From contig RCAB01000027.1 in NCBI GenBank assembly GCA_003640385.1, positions 62,001 through 126,000 on the forward strand: 64,000 nt of DNA, given 5' to 3'. This document shows, in pieces, positions 1 to 12,413 of the stretch. Source of the stretch: Setaria digitata (Eukaryota; Nematoda; Chromadorea; Rhabditida; Setariidae). The first letter of the stretch is position 1. Each line of letters begins with the position of its first letter. The position numbers and the translations under genes are program-made. Under the pieces are notes generated by a model, which saw only the letters and a program-made list of their open reading frames with translations, was not told the origin of the DNA and searched no databases.

Positions 1-122
1 ATAGCAACATTCGAGTTAAATATTCAAACATTTTCAAACAAAGCTCGGAATTTTAAACCCAAAAAGCCGCAAATCCGAACAAAAGAACCGAACCAAGTGA
101 ATATTCCAAAATGAGTCAGGAA

Positions 123-183
123 TTAAAATATGATGATAGAAAACAGAAAAGCAAAAGAAACGAATAAGCAAAAGAAGCAAGTT
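123..183 (-). CDS. Candidate terminal exon of the KIDINS220 homologue (hydrophobic tail)
   Basis: The exon at 347-409 ends in phase 2 at a good donor (ACAAG|GTATC). A TTGCAG acceptor at 184-185 opens a phase-compatible frame that adds about 19 mostly Phe, Ile, Leu and Cys residues before TAA at 123-125. With it the whole coding sequence sums to 3,972 bases, exactly 1,324 codons. This is weak support: the stretch is T-rich, could be intron or UTR, and vertebrate KIDINS220 instead ends in a PDZ-binding tail. The real last exon may lie beyond the left edge. Confidence 0.25.
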
Positions 184-346
184 CTGCAATTTGACAAGAC
201 AAAAGAATGATTAACTCCAGCACTCTCATCCAAATCCAATTATATTCTATTCTTTTAAAAGCCAAAATTTTGCATTAAATGTTACCAGTGTTAGATCAAG
301 GGTAATGAAATGTAAAACAAATGCAGTTAACACCAGCACATGATAC

Positions 347-3300
347 CTTGTATATCGGTGTTTAAGGCCATATCGTGCTCGTCTCATCATTACATTCATA
401 TCCTCACCTCTGACAAAAATTTTTTTTAAAGAAATAAATGGAAAATCATGAAACTCATCTGAAATCATCGCGCAATTTTCTTATCTATTAAATAAATTAA
501 TTTTCTAAAAAATTTAACTCTTTAATAAGATTAGTCTGCCACGACATCGGTAACCCGACTACTGAAAGCTCTAATAATGTTAATAAGAAATTTTAGAAAA
601 TTCCTAAAAATACCTTATAATTTCATTACTTATTTTGCAAAAGCTCGAAAAAAAAAAATAAAAAGTATGTGCGACATATAGTCTGGAGGAAAAATTTTTT
701 TTCGTAACTATTGCCGGAAAACAAAAATAAAAGACAGAATCAATCCAAAGATGAATTTTAAGAATCAGCAATAAAAGCTAACAAAGTCTGTGCACATTAT
801 TTTAACTACTGTAAAAAATTACGAGTGGGATGAAAGATTATTCGGACCCCTCACATGTGGAACTGGTTTCAATAGAATTTCCAAGGTTGATAAAAATGTA
901 TTAAGTACCAATGCCAACAAAGTGATATAACCCCTGTTTCTTGAAATTTTGAGGCAGATGACAATGGAACTTACCGCGTTTGCAAAGTAGATCCAGAATC
1001 TAATAAATTTTCCTGCGAGCCACACACACTCTCCGTGCTATCGCGTTCAGATGCAGCGCCATCATTAAAACGAACAGATGTAGTGGGCAATACATCCTCT
1101 ACTTCTGCAACGTCCATTCCAGAAAAACTTTCCAGTATCCACTGATGGTCGCCTTCCTAAAAAAAAATTTTATCGTCAGCCTTTATCGTATTGCCTTTCC
1201 ATAAAAAAATTTTGCTGAATTTTATTAAATCCGAATTTAAAAAAGCATACTGCTGTTCTACCTAGTGTGCTCCCTGCTTCTACCAGCGTAATGAGAACTG
1301 ATAAATCAATGATTTTTTCGCAAAATGATTAGCCATAAAAATTGACATATATGGAAAAAGCCTTATTTTGGCTATTATCTATTGTTAGGACCAGAGTGTT
1401 CTTCTTTCTTTTAAGGAAGTTGAAGAAAAACCAGGTCGGGTTTACATCAGAACTCCATCTAAATGATCTACATTCCCAAGGATTTATGAAAAGCATCTAC
1501 TTCTACAAACTATTAGCAAAAAAAATAATAATATGAATACAAATTCAAACAAACAAATCAGGCAGATAACTTCTAAATGTCAAATCCCTAAGAAAGCTTA
1601 CTCTGACCTAAACAAACTCTAATTTTTCAAATAATGCCAAACTGTAACTAGAAAAATTTTTAAAATTCAAAATAAAGTCAGTGAATGAATTAAATCACTC
1701 TTCAAATAATAGTTTAACACTGAAGCGCCTATGTAGACAACAAAATTTGTATTTAAATTTTTTTAAACTCGTTGCATTTAATTCGGATAAGAATACACAC
1801 GACTACTAATATTCCAAAACTTAAAGTTTCCGAGTATCTTGAGTGTTAAAGTGATGTGTCAAGATAAAGTGCAAAACAAGCTGAAACAATGCAGGAAGAC
1901 GGTAAATAGAGTTGTGAACTATTTGTTTCAAATCAAACTCAAAATTCGAATCGAAATGAATTCAAAGACAATGAAGTAAGTTACCTGTATAGTTAATTGA
2001 TGCTTGTGTTCTTGTTGTTCCTGCATGGAATTAGAAGTTGATATTGGCAAAACAGGAGTTGGTGAAACCAAAGAAATAGGAGTTTCACCAGCATTATCCG
2101 AAATTATAACTGGTTTCCAAGCTCGAAGAGTCTCAATTAGTAACTTCAACAAAGTCCAGTCACCCAAATTTAACTGTAAATTCAAATTTTGACATCCATA
2201 CACATAAAACCATTAGATCTATATAATGCAAGATCATCTGAAAGTTCAAAATCATTTGAAATCATTCGCAAGTCAAACATTCATTTGAAATCCATGGATT
2301 CTTTGAAATATTTTTTATAATTTATTCATGATGCATCTTAAATATTCATGATAATTTCATTATGACATAACAATTTATTAAAACACGTTGTTATTATCGA
2401 TCAAGATTTCCAAGAGAATATTACAACTAATTCCTCATTTCTATACCCTGATCAGTCACAATAGCAAAATTTCAGTCCACCAAACTTATTCTTAATTTTG
2501 ATTAGGAAATTATAAATGAAAAGTTTTCGAATTTTTATTCGAATTAATCTACAAAACTTAAATAATAAAAACCTTGAGGGTTTCTTGTACTTCCGATAAA
2601 TTGCATGCTGACAAAACAAGGCCAGTAAGATTGGATGCACACATTTTTTCAGTAATAATGTTTGCTCGTTCACTTGGTATATCTAATTTTTTCACAAGAT
2701 CTGTTATATCTGAGAGCTTCATTTCAAAGAGTGGTACTTCAATTGATAGCCAAATATTCTCGTCCTAAATGAAAACATAACAGAGAGAAAACCTGACAAA
2801 AGCTTCATCATAAATAAGAGCAATTTTATCTATAATTACAAAAAAAAAAAACTATTTAATTATAAAATCGAGACCTAAATTACACAAAAAATGCTCCGCA
2901 CAAATAAAAATAGCGATGGAAAAAAATATGTCTTACTTTAAAAAGATGGCGAGCTGGACCAGAGGTTACGAAGCCAGAGAGGGTAGCTGGTGCACTTCTA
3001 CTAGTGAGTGATTTAATTGGTTGTGCGGTGCCAATACGACATTCGGAAAAAAAAAAAATGAATGTTTGTATGCTGTTGTTAGTATTATCAGAAAAATCAA
3101 ATTCCATTTTGAAACATTCACTATTTCAAAACAGAATAGTAAAAAAATTTCCGGAAATCTGCCGAAATTTTTCGACATCGAAATTCTCTCTTAAAAAATA
3201 ACCTAAATTTAGCATGCAGTCCTTATAATAGTAACTTTACCGCGGATTAGTTTTCTAAGGTAAGGATCCAAATTGGATGTACATGGGACAAAACGACGAA

Positions 3301-6300
3301 CGTGTCCAACGGTTAACTGCTCTGGACCAGTTACGGATGCCTGTTCCAGAAATGACTCGAAATTATCTGGATTTCGATCCAAATCTATTAGTGGATCTTT
3401 CTTTGGGATTTGTTGCTTCAGATGGTTGTAAAGCTGCAAAAACTTTTAAATAAATAAGAGAAGGAATGGCACTGAAACGAACGTGAAAAAAAGGACCTCT
3501 GCAAGTGGATATGAGTCTTGTGGAATATCTAATGCATGATCAATAAGCCAACACATTCGAGACGGCCACTGTTCAATTAAGCTAACCCAGTATCCAAGTG
3601 ATACCCATGAAAACTCGATTTCAAAAGCACGCATTAATCTACAAAACGGCAGCGAATTACGACAAAAGAAGCAATATCCAATTTAATCAAGTGTAGACTG
3701 TAACGTAATGGGAATTGGATACAAACAGGACTCACAGTCTCTGTGAATAATCGACAAGACTGGAATATTTCAAATAATCATTATTTGTAGTGTGAATTAG
3801 ATCGATAATAACACGCCAGAGTCGAAATTAATTTTTTACTAACCGCCCCGTTAATGTAAGCGCATTGACTATACGTTTCATTGACCGTGGATTCATATTA
3901 GAAAAATAGTCGTCAGCTATTAAAGAATGACTTAATCCACGAGTTCCCACAACCGCTGTCACCTTTCTTGATGATCTTCCTTCAAAGCCTTCTCTTAAAG
4001 ATATGTAAGACCCTGAAAACTGTCTCCTGAAGACACTGAGATTTAATTTGCTGTAATATTTATTATTTTTCCAAAACTATTGCTTTGCATTATTTCCCCT
4101 GTGCATTTTTGGTAAATTTTACTGAACTGAAAGCGAAAATGCAAAAAGGACTGACCGTGAAAAGTGTCTTGTCGCTTAAATCTTTCCTTCCAATCAGATA
4201 AGCTTTCCCTTTTGTTTCGCAAATTTGTCTGGAGCTGTCGAATAGCAGAATTATGCAGATAAAATGGCATATTAATGATGTTCTGGAAGTGATTAACTAT
4301 TAAGAGCTAAATACTGATGCAATTGCAGCTAACACCATCTTTCAACGCTGGTTTTAATTACTCTTGATTTAACTCAACTAAGCTCCCTATTTCATTAACT
4401 TTTCAAGAAAAGTTTTGAAATATTTAATGATCTTCTGCTAACCTCAATTCCCATTAGAAATAACTCTATTAATATATTTCCATGCTTATAAATTCGTACA
4501 TCAATCATTTTCAGATCTATTCCTTTGCATATAATTAGCTAAGTTATACATTCTAATATTCTGACAACTTCTATTCGAAATCGACCACCGTTTTCTGAGG
4601 CTGGTAATTTTCAGTATCTTGGAAAATTTTTGAACATTCTTCAACTCCTTCAACCCAAGCATAATCAAGCACTAACGACCTTGAGATAATCATGCCCCGT
4701 GAGCTCCGTTCCCGCTAATGCAGAATGCATGCTATGATTTACAGCTGAAATAATAATATGTGGATCAACAGCAATAGTCACTACAAATGGCCGATCAGCA
4801 CGAGTGCAGAATAACAGTTCCAATGCATCTAATGTTTGTACCATACGCTCCTAAAATAATACCCGTCAGAAATATATATATATATATATATATAAATATA
4901 TAAATAAATGTATATATAAATATATAAATAGAAATATATATTAAAAAAAAAATAGAAATATATGTATATATATATATATATATATAAAAAATATAATAAA
5001 AATAAAAAAAAAATAAAAAATAGAAATATATAAAATAGAAATGAAAAAAAAAAAAAATAGAAATATATATTTTATATATATATATTAGAGAGAGAGTTAA
5101 TTAGACATTGAAATTAAATACAGAAAAGTATATATATAACGACATCGAATGAGCCATAAAAGTTACTTGTTCACAGTTGTCCAGCCCATCAACTACAACA
5201 ATCAATCGAGTCTGGCTGTTCGTAAAAAAATCGAGTGAGCGAATCATGTTGGCCAAAAGGTCGACCTATGTTAAATTTTTTGAAAAATATTAATGGCAAC
5301 TTGTATCTAACACATTCAAAATACGACCTTAAAGAACCAAAGGTTAAGCAGGTAATAAGAGAATTAAAGGATTAAAATATAAATTGAAGGATAAAGCACT
5401 GGAAGAATATTTTAAGATAAAAAAAGATAAAAAACCTCACTTCATGTTGTAATTTCTGCATAAATCCCTCAAAACGCAATTTGTTAATTTTCTGCGCAGC
5501 AGCATTCATGCGTTTTTTTGGCATGTTAACAAATCCATAAATAAAAAGCAAAAAAAGAGGATATACCATAAGTACTGTTGCAACAATAAAGAATGATATT
5601 GATCCAAATAAATAACTATAAATTGTATTTAAATAAGTTTTCAGCTTCTCAGCTTACATTCTATCATCTACAAAAAGTTTAATTCATTTAAGATAAGCGA
5701 ACAGAACTACATGAAAGGAAGAAGTAAAAATTTTAGAGTAGGATGCGATAAATAAAGGTGCCAAGTGGACAATCGAGTGAACACACACACAAAAAAAAAA
5801 GGAAAATGAACCCCCACAGATTGTGATTAAAAGCTCCTGTCTCATCTATGGTCATATAAAGTTGAACCTAGACTGCATATCTGTTCCATCGTAAAGCCAC
5901 AATATAAGGAGAACTGAAGCTGTACTGATTGAGAATAAGAACAATGACAACATTACGGTAACCGGGACACCACAAATTCGTCGTGTTTTTGACTTATTGC
6001 CATGAGCTGTAGCGAAAATGATTTTCTTCAAATATGAATTAATGGGTAAATAGCTCAGTAGGTGTAGAATGGAACTTGAGTCTACTGTTATAAGTCTCCT
6101 TCTCAAACTTAGAACAATCATGAGAATTTGAATAATAGTAAGGGTAAATAAAGTTCCTAATAATCATAATAAATTCAGTGGTATAAAATGATTTAAAACG
6201 CTGGCCTATTATGACACACTGAAATCTGCTTTTACTATTCTTTCTAAAAACGAACAGTTATATTGTGTGTAAAAAAGTACTGAGGAATATTTATTAAAAT

Positions 6301-9300
6301 GGAAAATTTTATTAAATTATCAGAAGTACATGAGATGAATATGAAATACCTTTCTTTAAAAAAAAAAGACAGCAAAAGATGAAGGAAAGAGAAAAGAAAA
6401 GGAAAACATACCAAACGAAACTCTTAAAGCGCAAAATAATCGCACTGGAAGTGAACCAAAATGATTTTCCGCAGCCTCAAACAATGTTATAACAATTTTT
6501 GCTAGCGCTTGCTCACCGCCGACTGACGATAGACGATGATAGTCGGCAAATAAAAAGCTAAAAATAAGAAAGTTTTTTCTGTCCAACCCTTTTTCACTAT
6601 TAGTTAAGCCTCAACATGGTCAAAGTCATAAATAACAGAATAGTAATCCCAATAAATATCACCAAAACACAAAACTCTATTAAAACTAAATAGATTTTGT
6701 TACCATGCGGAAGAATTTGACACTTATAAAGTAATTCGAAACATACCTTACAGGACAAGAGAGCAGATCTTTCTCTCGGACTGATGCAGCATGTTGAAGT
6801 GCAACACTTGACAGCAAACGCATATGTGCTAAGAATTTAGCAACTGAGCGTGTAATATTTACGGATCTGCTCCACCCTTTAACTCTACTTCCATAATAAA
6901 TTAAGCCTGAAAACAAGAAAATGAAACGGAAAACAAAAAGGAGAGAAAATGTAATATGAAAGAGACCTACCCATCTTGCACAATAAACAATTTTGTTTTG
7001 CAACCCTCCAATCAGGAAAGGGAATCAGAAAAGACTTAAACAGGTGGGGACTAATTTCCCAAAATCTTTACGAGATTTTGACAAATCTTACATACGGCAG
7101 TCTGAAAAAAAAAAAAAAAACAGTGCGCATTGTGAAAACTATGCAGTAAGTTGTGGCACTTTGACACAGGCCATCTTATCAAAATCAAGTCAAAGAACTG
7201 ACCATATAAAACAATTAGCAGGATGAATATAATCAGGCCAGAAGCAACAACGGTAATAATATAGTAAAAGTTCTGAAGAACTGCAACAGCAGTAATGCCG
7301 AGAAGTGTTAATATCGCAATGAGAAGTCCTATCAGGAAAATCAATGACCAAGACCATGAAAGCTGCACTGCATCAAGCCAAGATCTTGAAAATGATCGCA
7401 TCGAATCTTTCATTCTGTCAAGAAGTACGGATTTCCCAGAACCCCATTTTGCATAAAGTCCTGAAAAATATTTCTACAAAACATCGAGTCTAGGCATCAA
7501 TAAAATTCGAAAAATTTAAAAACTTAGACGGTGAAGAAGCGAAGAAATAAGTAGAAAGCTCGATACCACTGAGTCCTCGAGGTAAGGGTTATCAACAAGC
7601 AATGCATCCAAAGATATAAAATTGAATAATTAAGAAGGATATGAGGTAGTTAATCATAGATTCAATCACGCTATTAAACTGAGTCAAGGAAAAATGACAG
7701 CCTACCGATGGTTAGAGGCAATGTTAAATTGGGTTCACACACAATATCAGCCAATACATTACTGTAAATATCATAACCAAGCATTGCATCCACTTGTACT
7801 TCGGCATCTAATGGTCCATAAATTAATGGAATAATTGGCTGTGGATTTTCCTGATCGATTGAATATGGTGTTTGGCCAAGTTTATTGGGTCTATACAACA
7901 AGCGTGAATCCGACGGATTCAATAACAAAGACTGCGTTATTTTTCGAGATCTTGTTCGCAAAGCTATATGTAAAGCATTATCACCCGCATTGTCTGCTGC
8001 CGAGACTTTTGCACCCGAATTTACCAATAACTGACAGAAACTGATATGTCGATTTTTGACAGCGCGAAGCAATGGTGTATCACCATCCTGTAAAAAAGTA
8101 ATTAACTGTAAGCCTAAGTACCAGGAAAATTGCAAAGATGCAGTACAAGGAAGATGTGTGCCAAAAAGAGGGCGAAGGATAATTAGGAAGCAAGAAGGGT
8201 GTAGAACAATTTTTAAACTCGGACAAATTGTAGTAAGAAGCAATAAAAGCGCCGCGAAGCCAACATTACTATAGCTGGAATAAACAGTTTAGTAATCTTC
8301 ATTTAATTGATTCAAGAAAGATTAATGTGAAAAACAACTGAAGCTTCTCAAAACAGCACCAAGATATATTACACAATTAACTCTGTCGAAAAAAATAATC
8401 AATAGCCAACAGCTGGTATGTAATACCATCAAGAAAATTATAAGCAACCCTCATATATGATCAAAAACGGTAGCTTTAATACATTACCGCTTCAATTCCC
8501 TGATAATTAAATGAAAAAACTAACCAAGTAAAGACAGCAGGAACCTCATAAAAATTTTTTTCATACTAATAATATAGGAGTGTAATACCTTGTTTCTTAT
8601 TTCTAAATTCGGCTTTTTCTCCAATAATGCAACCGCAATATCCATAAATGATTTGTCAATAGCCAAATGAAGAGGTGTTCTATTCTCCTAGAAGTTTGAT
8701 TTTCTTCTTTAAACTAATGTACTGATCTATTGTTTTGACTGAATGCTTCAAGTTATTTAAATAAATGCATGACCTAAATTTATTTGCGTCATAGTTAAAT
8801 TTAAAAATAGGTAAAATTGACAGATCAAAAAATAAGTGATTGTACTGCTAACAAATTTTAAAAAAAGAATCAAACCATGAGCATTTTTATAAATAAAACA
8901 TACAGAATCCCTAGCATTAACATCCGCATGTTTTTCAAGAAGCATTTTCACAATTTCTACGTTTCCTGATCGTACAGCACCTGCCAAAATTGAATTTCCA
9001 AACTGCAAAAAAAAATTTTTTTTTTATTTTGAAGCTGAAAAAGGAAAGAACCAATGTCCCAGAAGTCCAAATTTCATACCCTGTCCGCTGCATTTACATA
9101 CGCTCCAAGCTGAATAAACATCGATGCAATTTCTACGTATCCTTCACGTGCAGCAATACCAAGTGGTGAAAGACCATTCTGTAACATGAAAATAACGATT
9201 TAAATAAAATTAATAGGGCTGAAGCTCGCCATAAAATAAAATTCAAAACGATATTTAGGAAGAGTGACTGATGAAGGAGCTAGAGAAAATTCAACAAATT

Positions 9301-10852
9301 TTTTAAACGAATAACATGAACCTGGTCTGCAACGTTAACGTTTGGCTCTCTTGATAATAGCAATCTAACAACATTGATAAAATTACCCCGTGTCGCCATC
9401 ATTAGAGCAGTTGCACCATACTGTAAACAGTGTTCAGTTTTTGAAATATAATCTAAATTGTTGAAGAAAAAAACAAGAAAAATTAAAGCAATGATAGAAA
9501 TAGCGAACCATCCCAACGGCATCTAATTCAGCTCCAGCATCCAACAACAGCTCGATTATAGGCTTATAACCTTTCCTTGCAGCCCAAATTAAAGCCGTAC
9601 TTCCAAACTTATCACACGCATTTACCTGCAAAAATTCATTGCAGCAGTAAGTTTTATACATAAAAATTAAAAAATTTTCAATCAATTAGGACGACCAAAA
9701 GTTGGAACATTTCAAGAAAAATAAAGAAAGTTAGATATAAAACTTACTTCTGCACCAGCGCTAATAAGTAATTCTACAAAAGCTACATAACCACGTCCAG
9801 AAGCAACAATAAGTGGTGTTAAACTATCTTCTTCATCAATAAGATTAACATGGGCCTTATATTGGATCAGAAGTTGTGCGCATCCATAACGATTCTTATA
9901 TACAGCCCACATCAGTGGACTCCAGCCCAGCTACAATATGAGAAAATATCACCGTTGCTTAATTTCATAATATTTTGTCAACCAATTTTGTTTCCTAATT
10001 CTAAAACGAAAACTTTCGAGTCTCCAAAATTTCGAATAAGTTCACCATATCAGGATAATCGACAGCAGCTCCTGCTTCCAACAAGATTTTTACGATTTCA
10101 TCATGCCCATTATAAGTAGCATCAAGGAGAGCTGTCCATCCGTCCTTAAAAGATTGGGTTAATCCATCTTAACTGCGTGCGAACAAACGGAGCAATGTTA
10201 GTTATTAACCATTTTAGCAAAGAAAGCTAAGAATCAGGATATCCAAAAATCGTTACAACTTGAAGTAGAGTTTTTCAAGCAGTTTTTTCATATACAAAAC
10301 TTCTCAGCAAATAAAATACTGCGAAGAAAATTTTAATTTGTGAACAAGAGTTATCTTTACCATAAACCATGATATGAAGAATATTTGCATAATCATCACA
10401 TTTTCAACTAAATAGCTTTGAATCAAGGATTTTCTTCGCAGTGTAAAATATATTTTCTTTACTTTCTCTTAAATTAATGTACTGAAAGGCATACAGCATC
10501 TGTATCCTCCAAATCAAAATCGTTGACGAAATCCCGTACAATATCTGCTTGTCCTGTTCTAGCCGCAACTATCAGGACATTTTCACCTTCCTGAAATAAC
10601 AAACAGTTTATTCATTTCATTGAAAACTTTACATGTACTTGATTTAAAGTATTGAATATTTCCATTGCTAAAGAATTTTTCATGACTTTAAGGCAACTAT
10701 AATGCTGTTACTTCTCATATTACAAAAGACATAAATGCATGGTATACCCCATTTCTCATGGTGCTGAAATCTGATTTTGCAAGATTGACGCTTCGGAGTT
10801 CGCCGTTTTCCAGCAAAGAAAACAGCTCATCAATTTTTGAATCAGCAGCCAT
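347..10852 (-). CDS. KIDINS220/ARMS homologue (ankyrin repeats + KAP P-loop NTPase), 3' end uncertain
   Basis: Scaffold protein of the KIDINS220/ARMS family, known in animals as a membrane platform for neurotrophin and Eph receptor signalling. I join 26 exons, all phase-compatible: 10748-10852, 10495-10590, 10046-10144, 9748-9930, 9509-9625, 9322-9420, 9080-9178, 8904-9002, 8589-8687, 7706-8087, 7203-7460, 6747-6906, 6412-6557, 5868-6084, 5441-5615, 5167-5265, 4680-4850, 4156-4282, 3844-4012, 3497-3638, 3241-3433, 2937-2986, 2573-2764, 1985-2173, 975-1156, 347-409. Order: ankyrin repeats to about residue 400; Walker A GLYAKWGSGKS near residue 460; hydrophobic pairs in exons 7203-7460 and 5441-6084; Walker B RLIVVVDGLD near residue 790; the family motif NPRSMKRIVNALTLTGRLMR; and a SAM-like end with LGDWTLLKLLIETLR. 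The start MAADSKIDEL is chosen because a TTATAG acceptor lies 10 bases before it; an in-frame ATG at 10927 is possible. The C-terminal end is unresolved. Confidence 0.9.
3844..7460 (-). other. KAP-family P-loop NTPase domain with inserted membrane segments
   Basis: KAP NTPases (named for Kidins220/ARMS and PifA) are P-loop proteins with transmembrane helices inserted between Walker A and Walker B. Here Walker A (GLYAKWGSGKS, Lys and Ser intact) opens exon 7203-7460. The same exon has two hydrophobic stretches, LIFLIGLLIAILTLLGITAV and VASGLIIFILLIVLYG. Further hydrophobic helices follow in exons 5868-6084 (VTVMLSLFLFSISTASVLL) and 5441-5615 (SISFFIVATVLMVYPLFLLF). Walker B (RLIVVVDGLDNCEQ) is in exon 5167-5265. 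The domain closes with GHDYLKNIINMPFYL and the NPRSMKRIVN motif. The key nucleotide-binding residues are present, so NTP binding is expected. Confidence 0.85.
4877..5095. repeat. AT-rich microsatellite cluster in a KIDINS220 intron
   Basis: Runs of (AT)n and (TA)n, interrupted by poly-A with single T or G, fill much of the intron between exons 4680-4850 and 5167-5265. A short (AG)n run, AGAGAGAG, follows at about 5086-5094. No coding frame or structured RNA is seen. Confidence 0.9.
8589..10590 (-). other. Ankyrin-repeat block of the KIDINS220 homologue
   Basis: Eight consecutive exons encode ankyrin repeats, each showing the usual TPLxxAxxxGHxxIVxxLLxxGA pattern, for example DGWTALLDATYNGHDEIVKI, FGSTALIWAARKGYKPIIEL, YGATALMMATRGNFINVV, NGLSPLGIAAREGYVEIA and FGNSILAGAVRSGNVEIV. 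Five exons are exactly 99 bp (33 codons, one repeat), one is 96 bp, one 117 bp and one 183 bp. All boundaries here are phase 0. The following exon (7706-8087) carries about two more repeats, DGDTPLLRAVKNRHISFC and AGDNALHIALRTRSRKI, before the P-loop domain. Confidence 0.9.
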
Positions 10853-12413
10853 CCCAGAGGTTCTATAACACGTAAGATCTAATGATGATATCTGATTACT
10901 TACAACAGTACGAAACCGGAGAACCATATTTTTTTTATTTACTTTTCATTTCACTTTTTTACTGCGATTTTTCAAAATAAACCAGAAAATTTCATAATAA
11001 AAAAAAGAAATCCTCTGCCTAACATGAACCATAACAGGACAGGAAACCTTCACGATTTATAGCAAAACCCATCTTTTTACGCTTTCCTTGCTTTTATGGG
11101 CTCTAAATTTAGAAAGAGCGAATTCATCTGCGTTCTTTTAGGTTTGATAAGTTTTGAAGAACCCCAGTTCTTAGTATACCACTTTCAAAGTTCGTTTATT
11201 CGGAATAATATATAAGGAAAAACATCCTCAATAAAAAATCTCCGTAACCAGTATTATTTATTCATGTACATGAAACCACAAAAAAGAATCCCTGCATCTC
11301 AGTTCCATACATAGCTTTTGTGTAGCAGATGCTAACAGACAACCTCTACACAACACTTCCACACAGTTACTTTTGCAAATTTTCATCTCTTGTCTCAATT
11401 CGTTATAACTTAAATCCACCCGATCTCAACCATTCCGCCCTACTTCATTTACACCAACTTCATACTGATTTTCTTGGATACTTATTTTTAAAAATTTTAA
11501 AACCATATAGCACGATACGAATTCACCCACCACCATTCTTCAGACTGTCTCGACAAACTTAGACTCAGTCTCTATGCTGTGTGGATGTTTCCTTTCTTGT
11601 TTCAAATGTCGGAATACTGCTGCAAAACTACTAATACATTACTTCATTCAAATTGTAAATACATGAAATTAAAGATAGGAAAAACATCAACATGAATGCG
11701 AAAAAAAAACTCAGCTCAACTATCCAATATGAACTAACAATTATTAAACAAAGAATGAATATACAAGCCAAACTGAACCTATCATTTCTCTTTTCTTCAT
11801 GTTTGTTGGCTCGTATGTTCTACCACCATATCCATTGAAAGTTATTTCAGTTCCTTCAGGTAAATACTGTACTTGAATTCAACAAGAATTTTTTCTAACT
11901 TACAAATTTTAGAAATAAACACGAATTATCAAGTACATATGCAAGGAAAGCAGATAAGGTGCAATATACACCGAAATACTATTTATGTTCGAGGACTGAA
12001 ATAGACCTATTTAAGCAGTGTTATTTCCAAACAGTAATACTCCGCAAAACATCAATATATTTACAGCATTCAATAAAACACGAAATTTTCCAAACAGGTG
12101 ATAATGTATGATTCCTTGGCCGATAACTAATTTTCAACAAGTAGTTCACAAAATGTGTTTAGAGAGAAAATATGTAAAAGAAAGTTTTAATCATTTTATG
12201 ACGCGCTAACATTACACAATAACACTGATGAATCTTACACCTAAAAAGAATATGTATTTACAGACTATTTCTAAATCTAAATACTAATTCCTTGCCTTAG
12301 AATCAAACTCCTGAAAATGTAAGTCTTCCTCGCGTGTTTGAGTTCTCATTTCACGAAGGTTCTTCCACGCGAACAATAATAATATCACAATAAAAAATAC
12401 CAGCAAAAAATAT
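10853..12413. other. Intergenic region between cdc-73 and the KIDINS220 homologue
   Basis: This holds the 3' flank of cdc-73 and the 5' flank of the KIDINS220 gene, both transcribed leftward. I see no convincing exon, tRNA or mobile element. Short open frames (for example plus-strand 11329-11562) have no family resemblance and no splice context. AATAAA-type signals on the minus strand appear near 11257-11262 and 11195, far from the cdc-73 stop, so the real poly(A) site is not identified. The 1.56 kb spacing neither proves nor excludes a nematode operon. Confidence 0.6.
10863..10864 (-). promoter_or_regulatory. Candidate trans-splice (spliced leader) acceptor for the KIDINS220 homologue
   Basis: On the minus strand GTGTTATAG lies 10 bases before the chosen ATG at 10852. 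Nematode transcripts often receive a spliced leader at such an acceptor just upstream of the start codon. The same site could instead be an ordinary acceptor following the GTAAGT at about 10898, inside the longer reading frame that starts at 10927. This is inferred from position and motif only. Confidence 0.3.

Noticed and set aside
4877..5095. AT-rich repeat considered as a transposable-element end or origin
   Set aside because: It is a simple microsatellite inside an intron, without terminal inverted repeats, target-site duplication or coding capacity.
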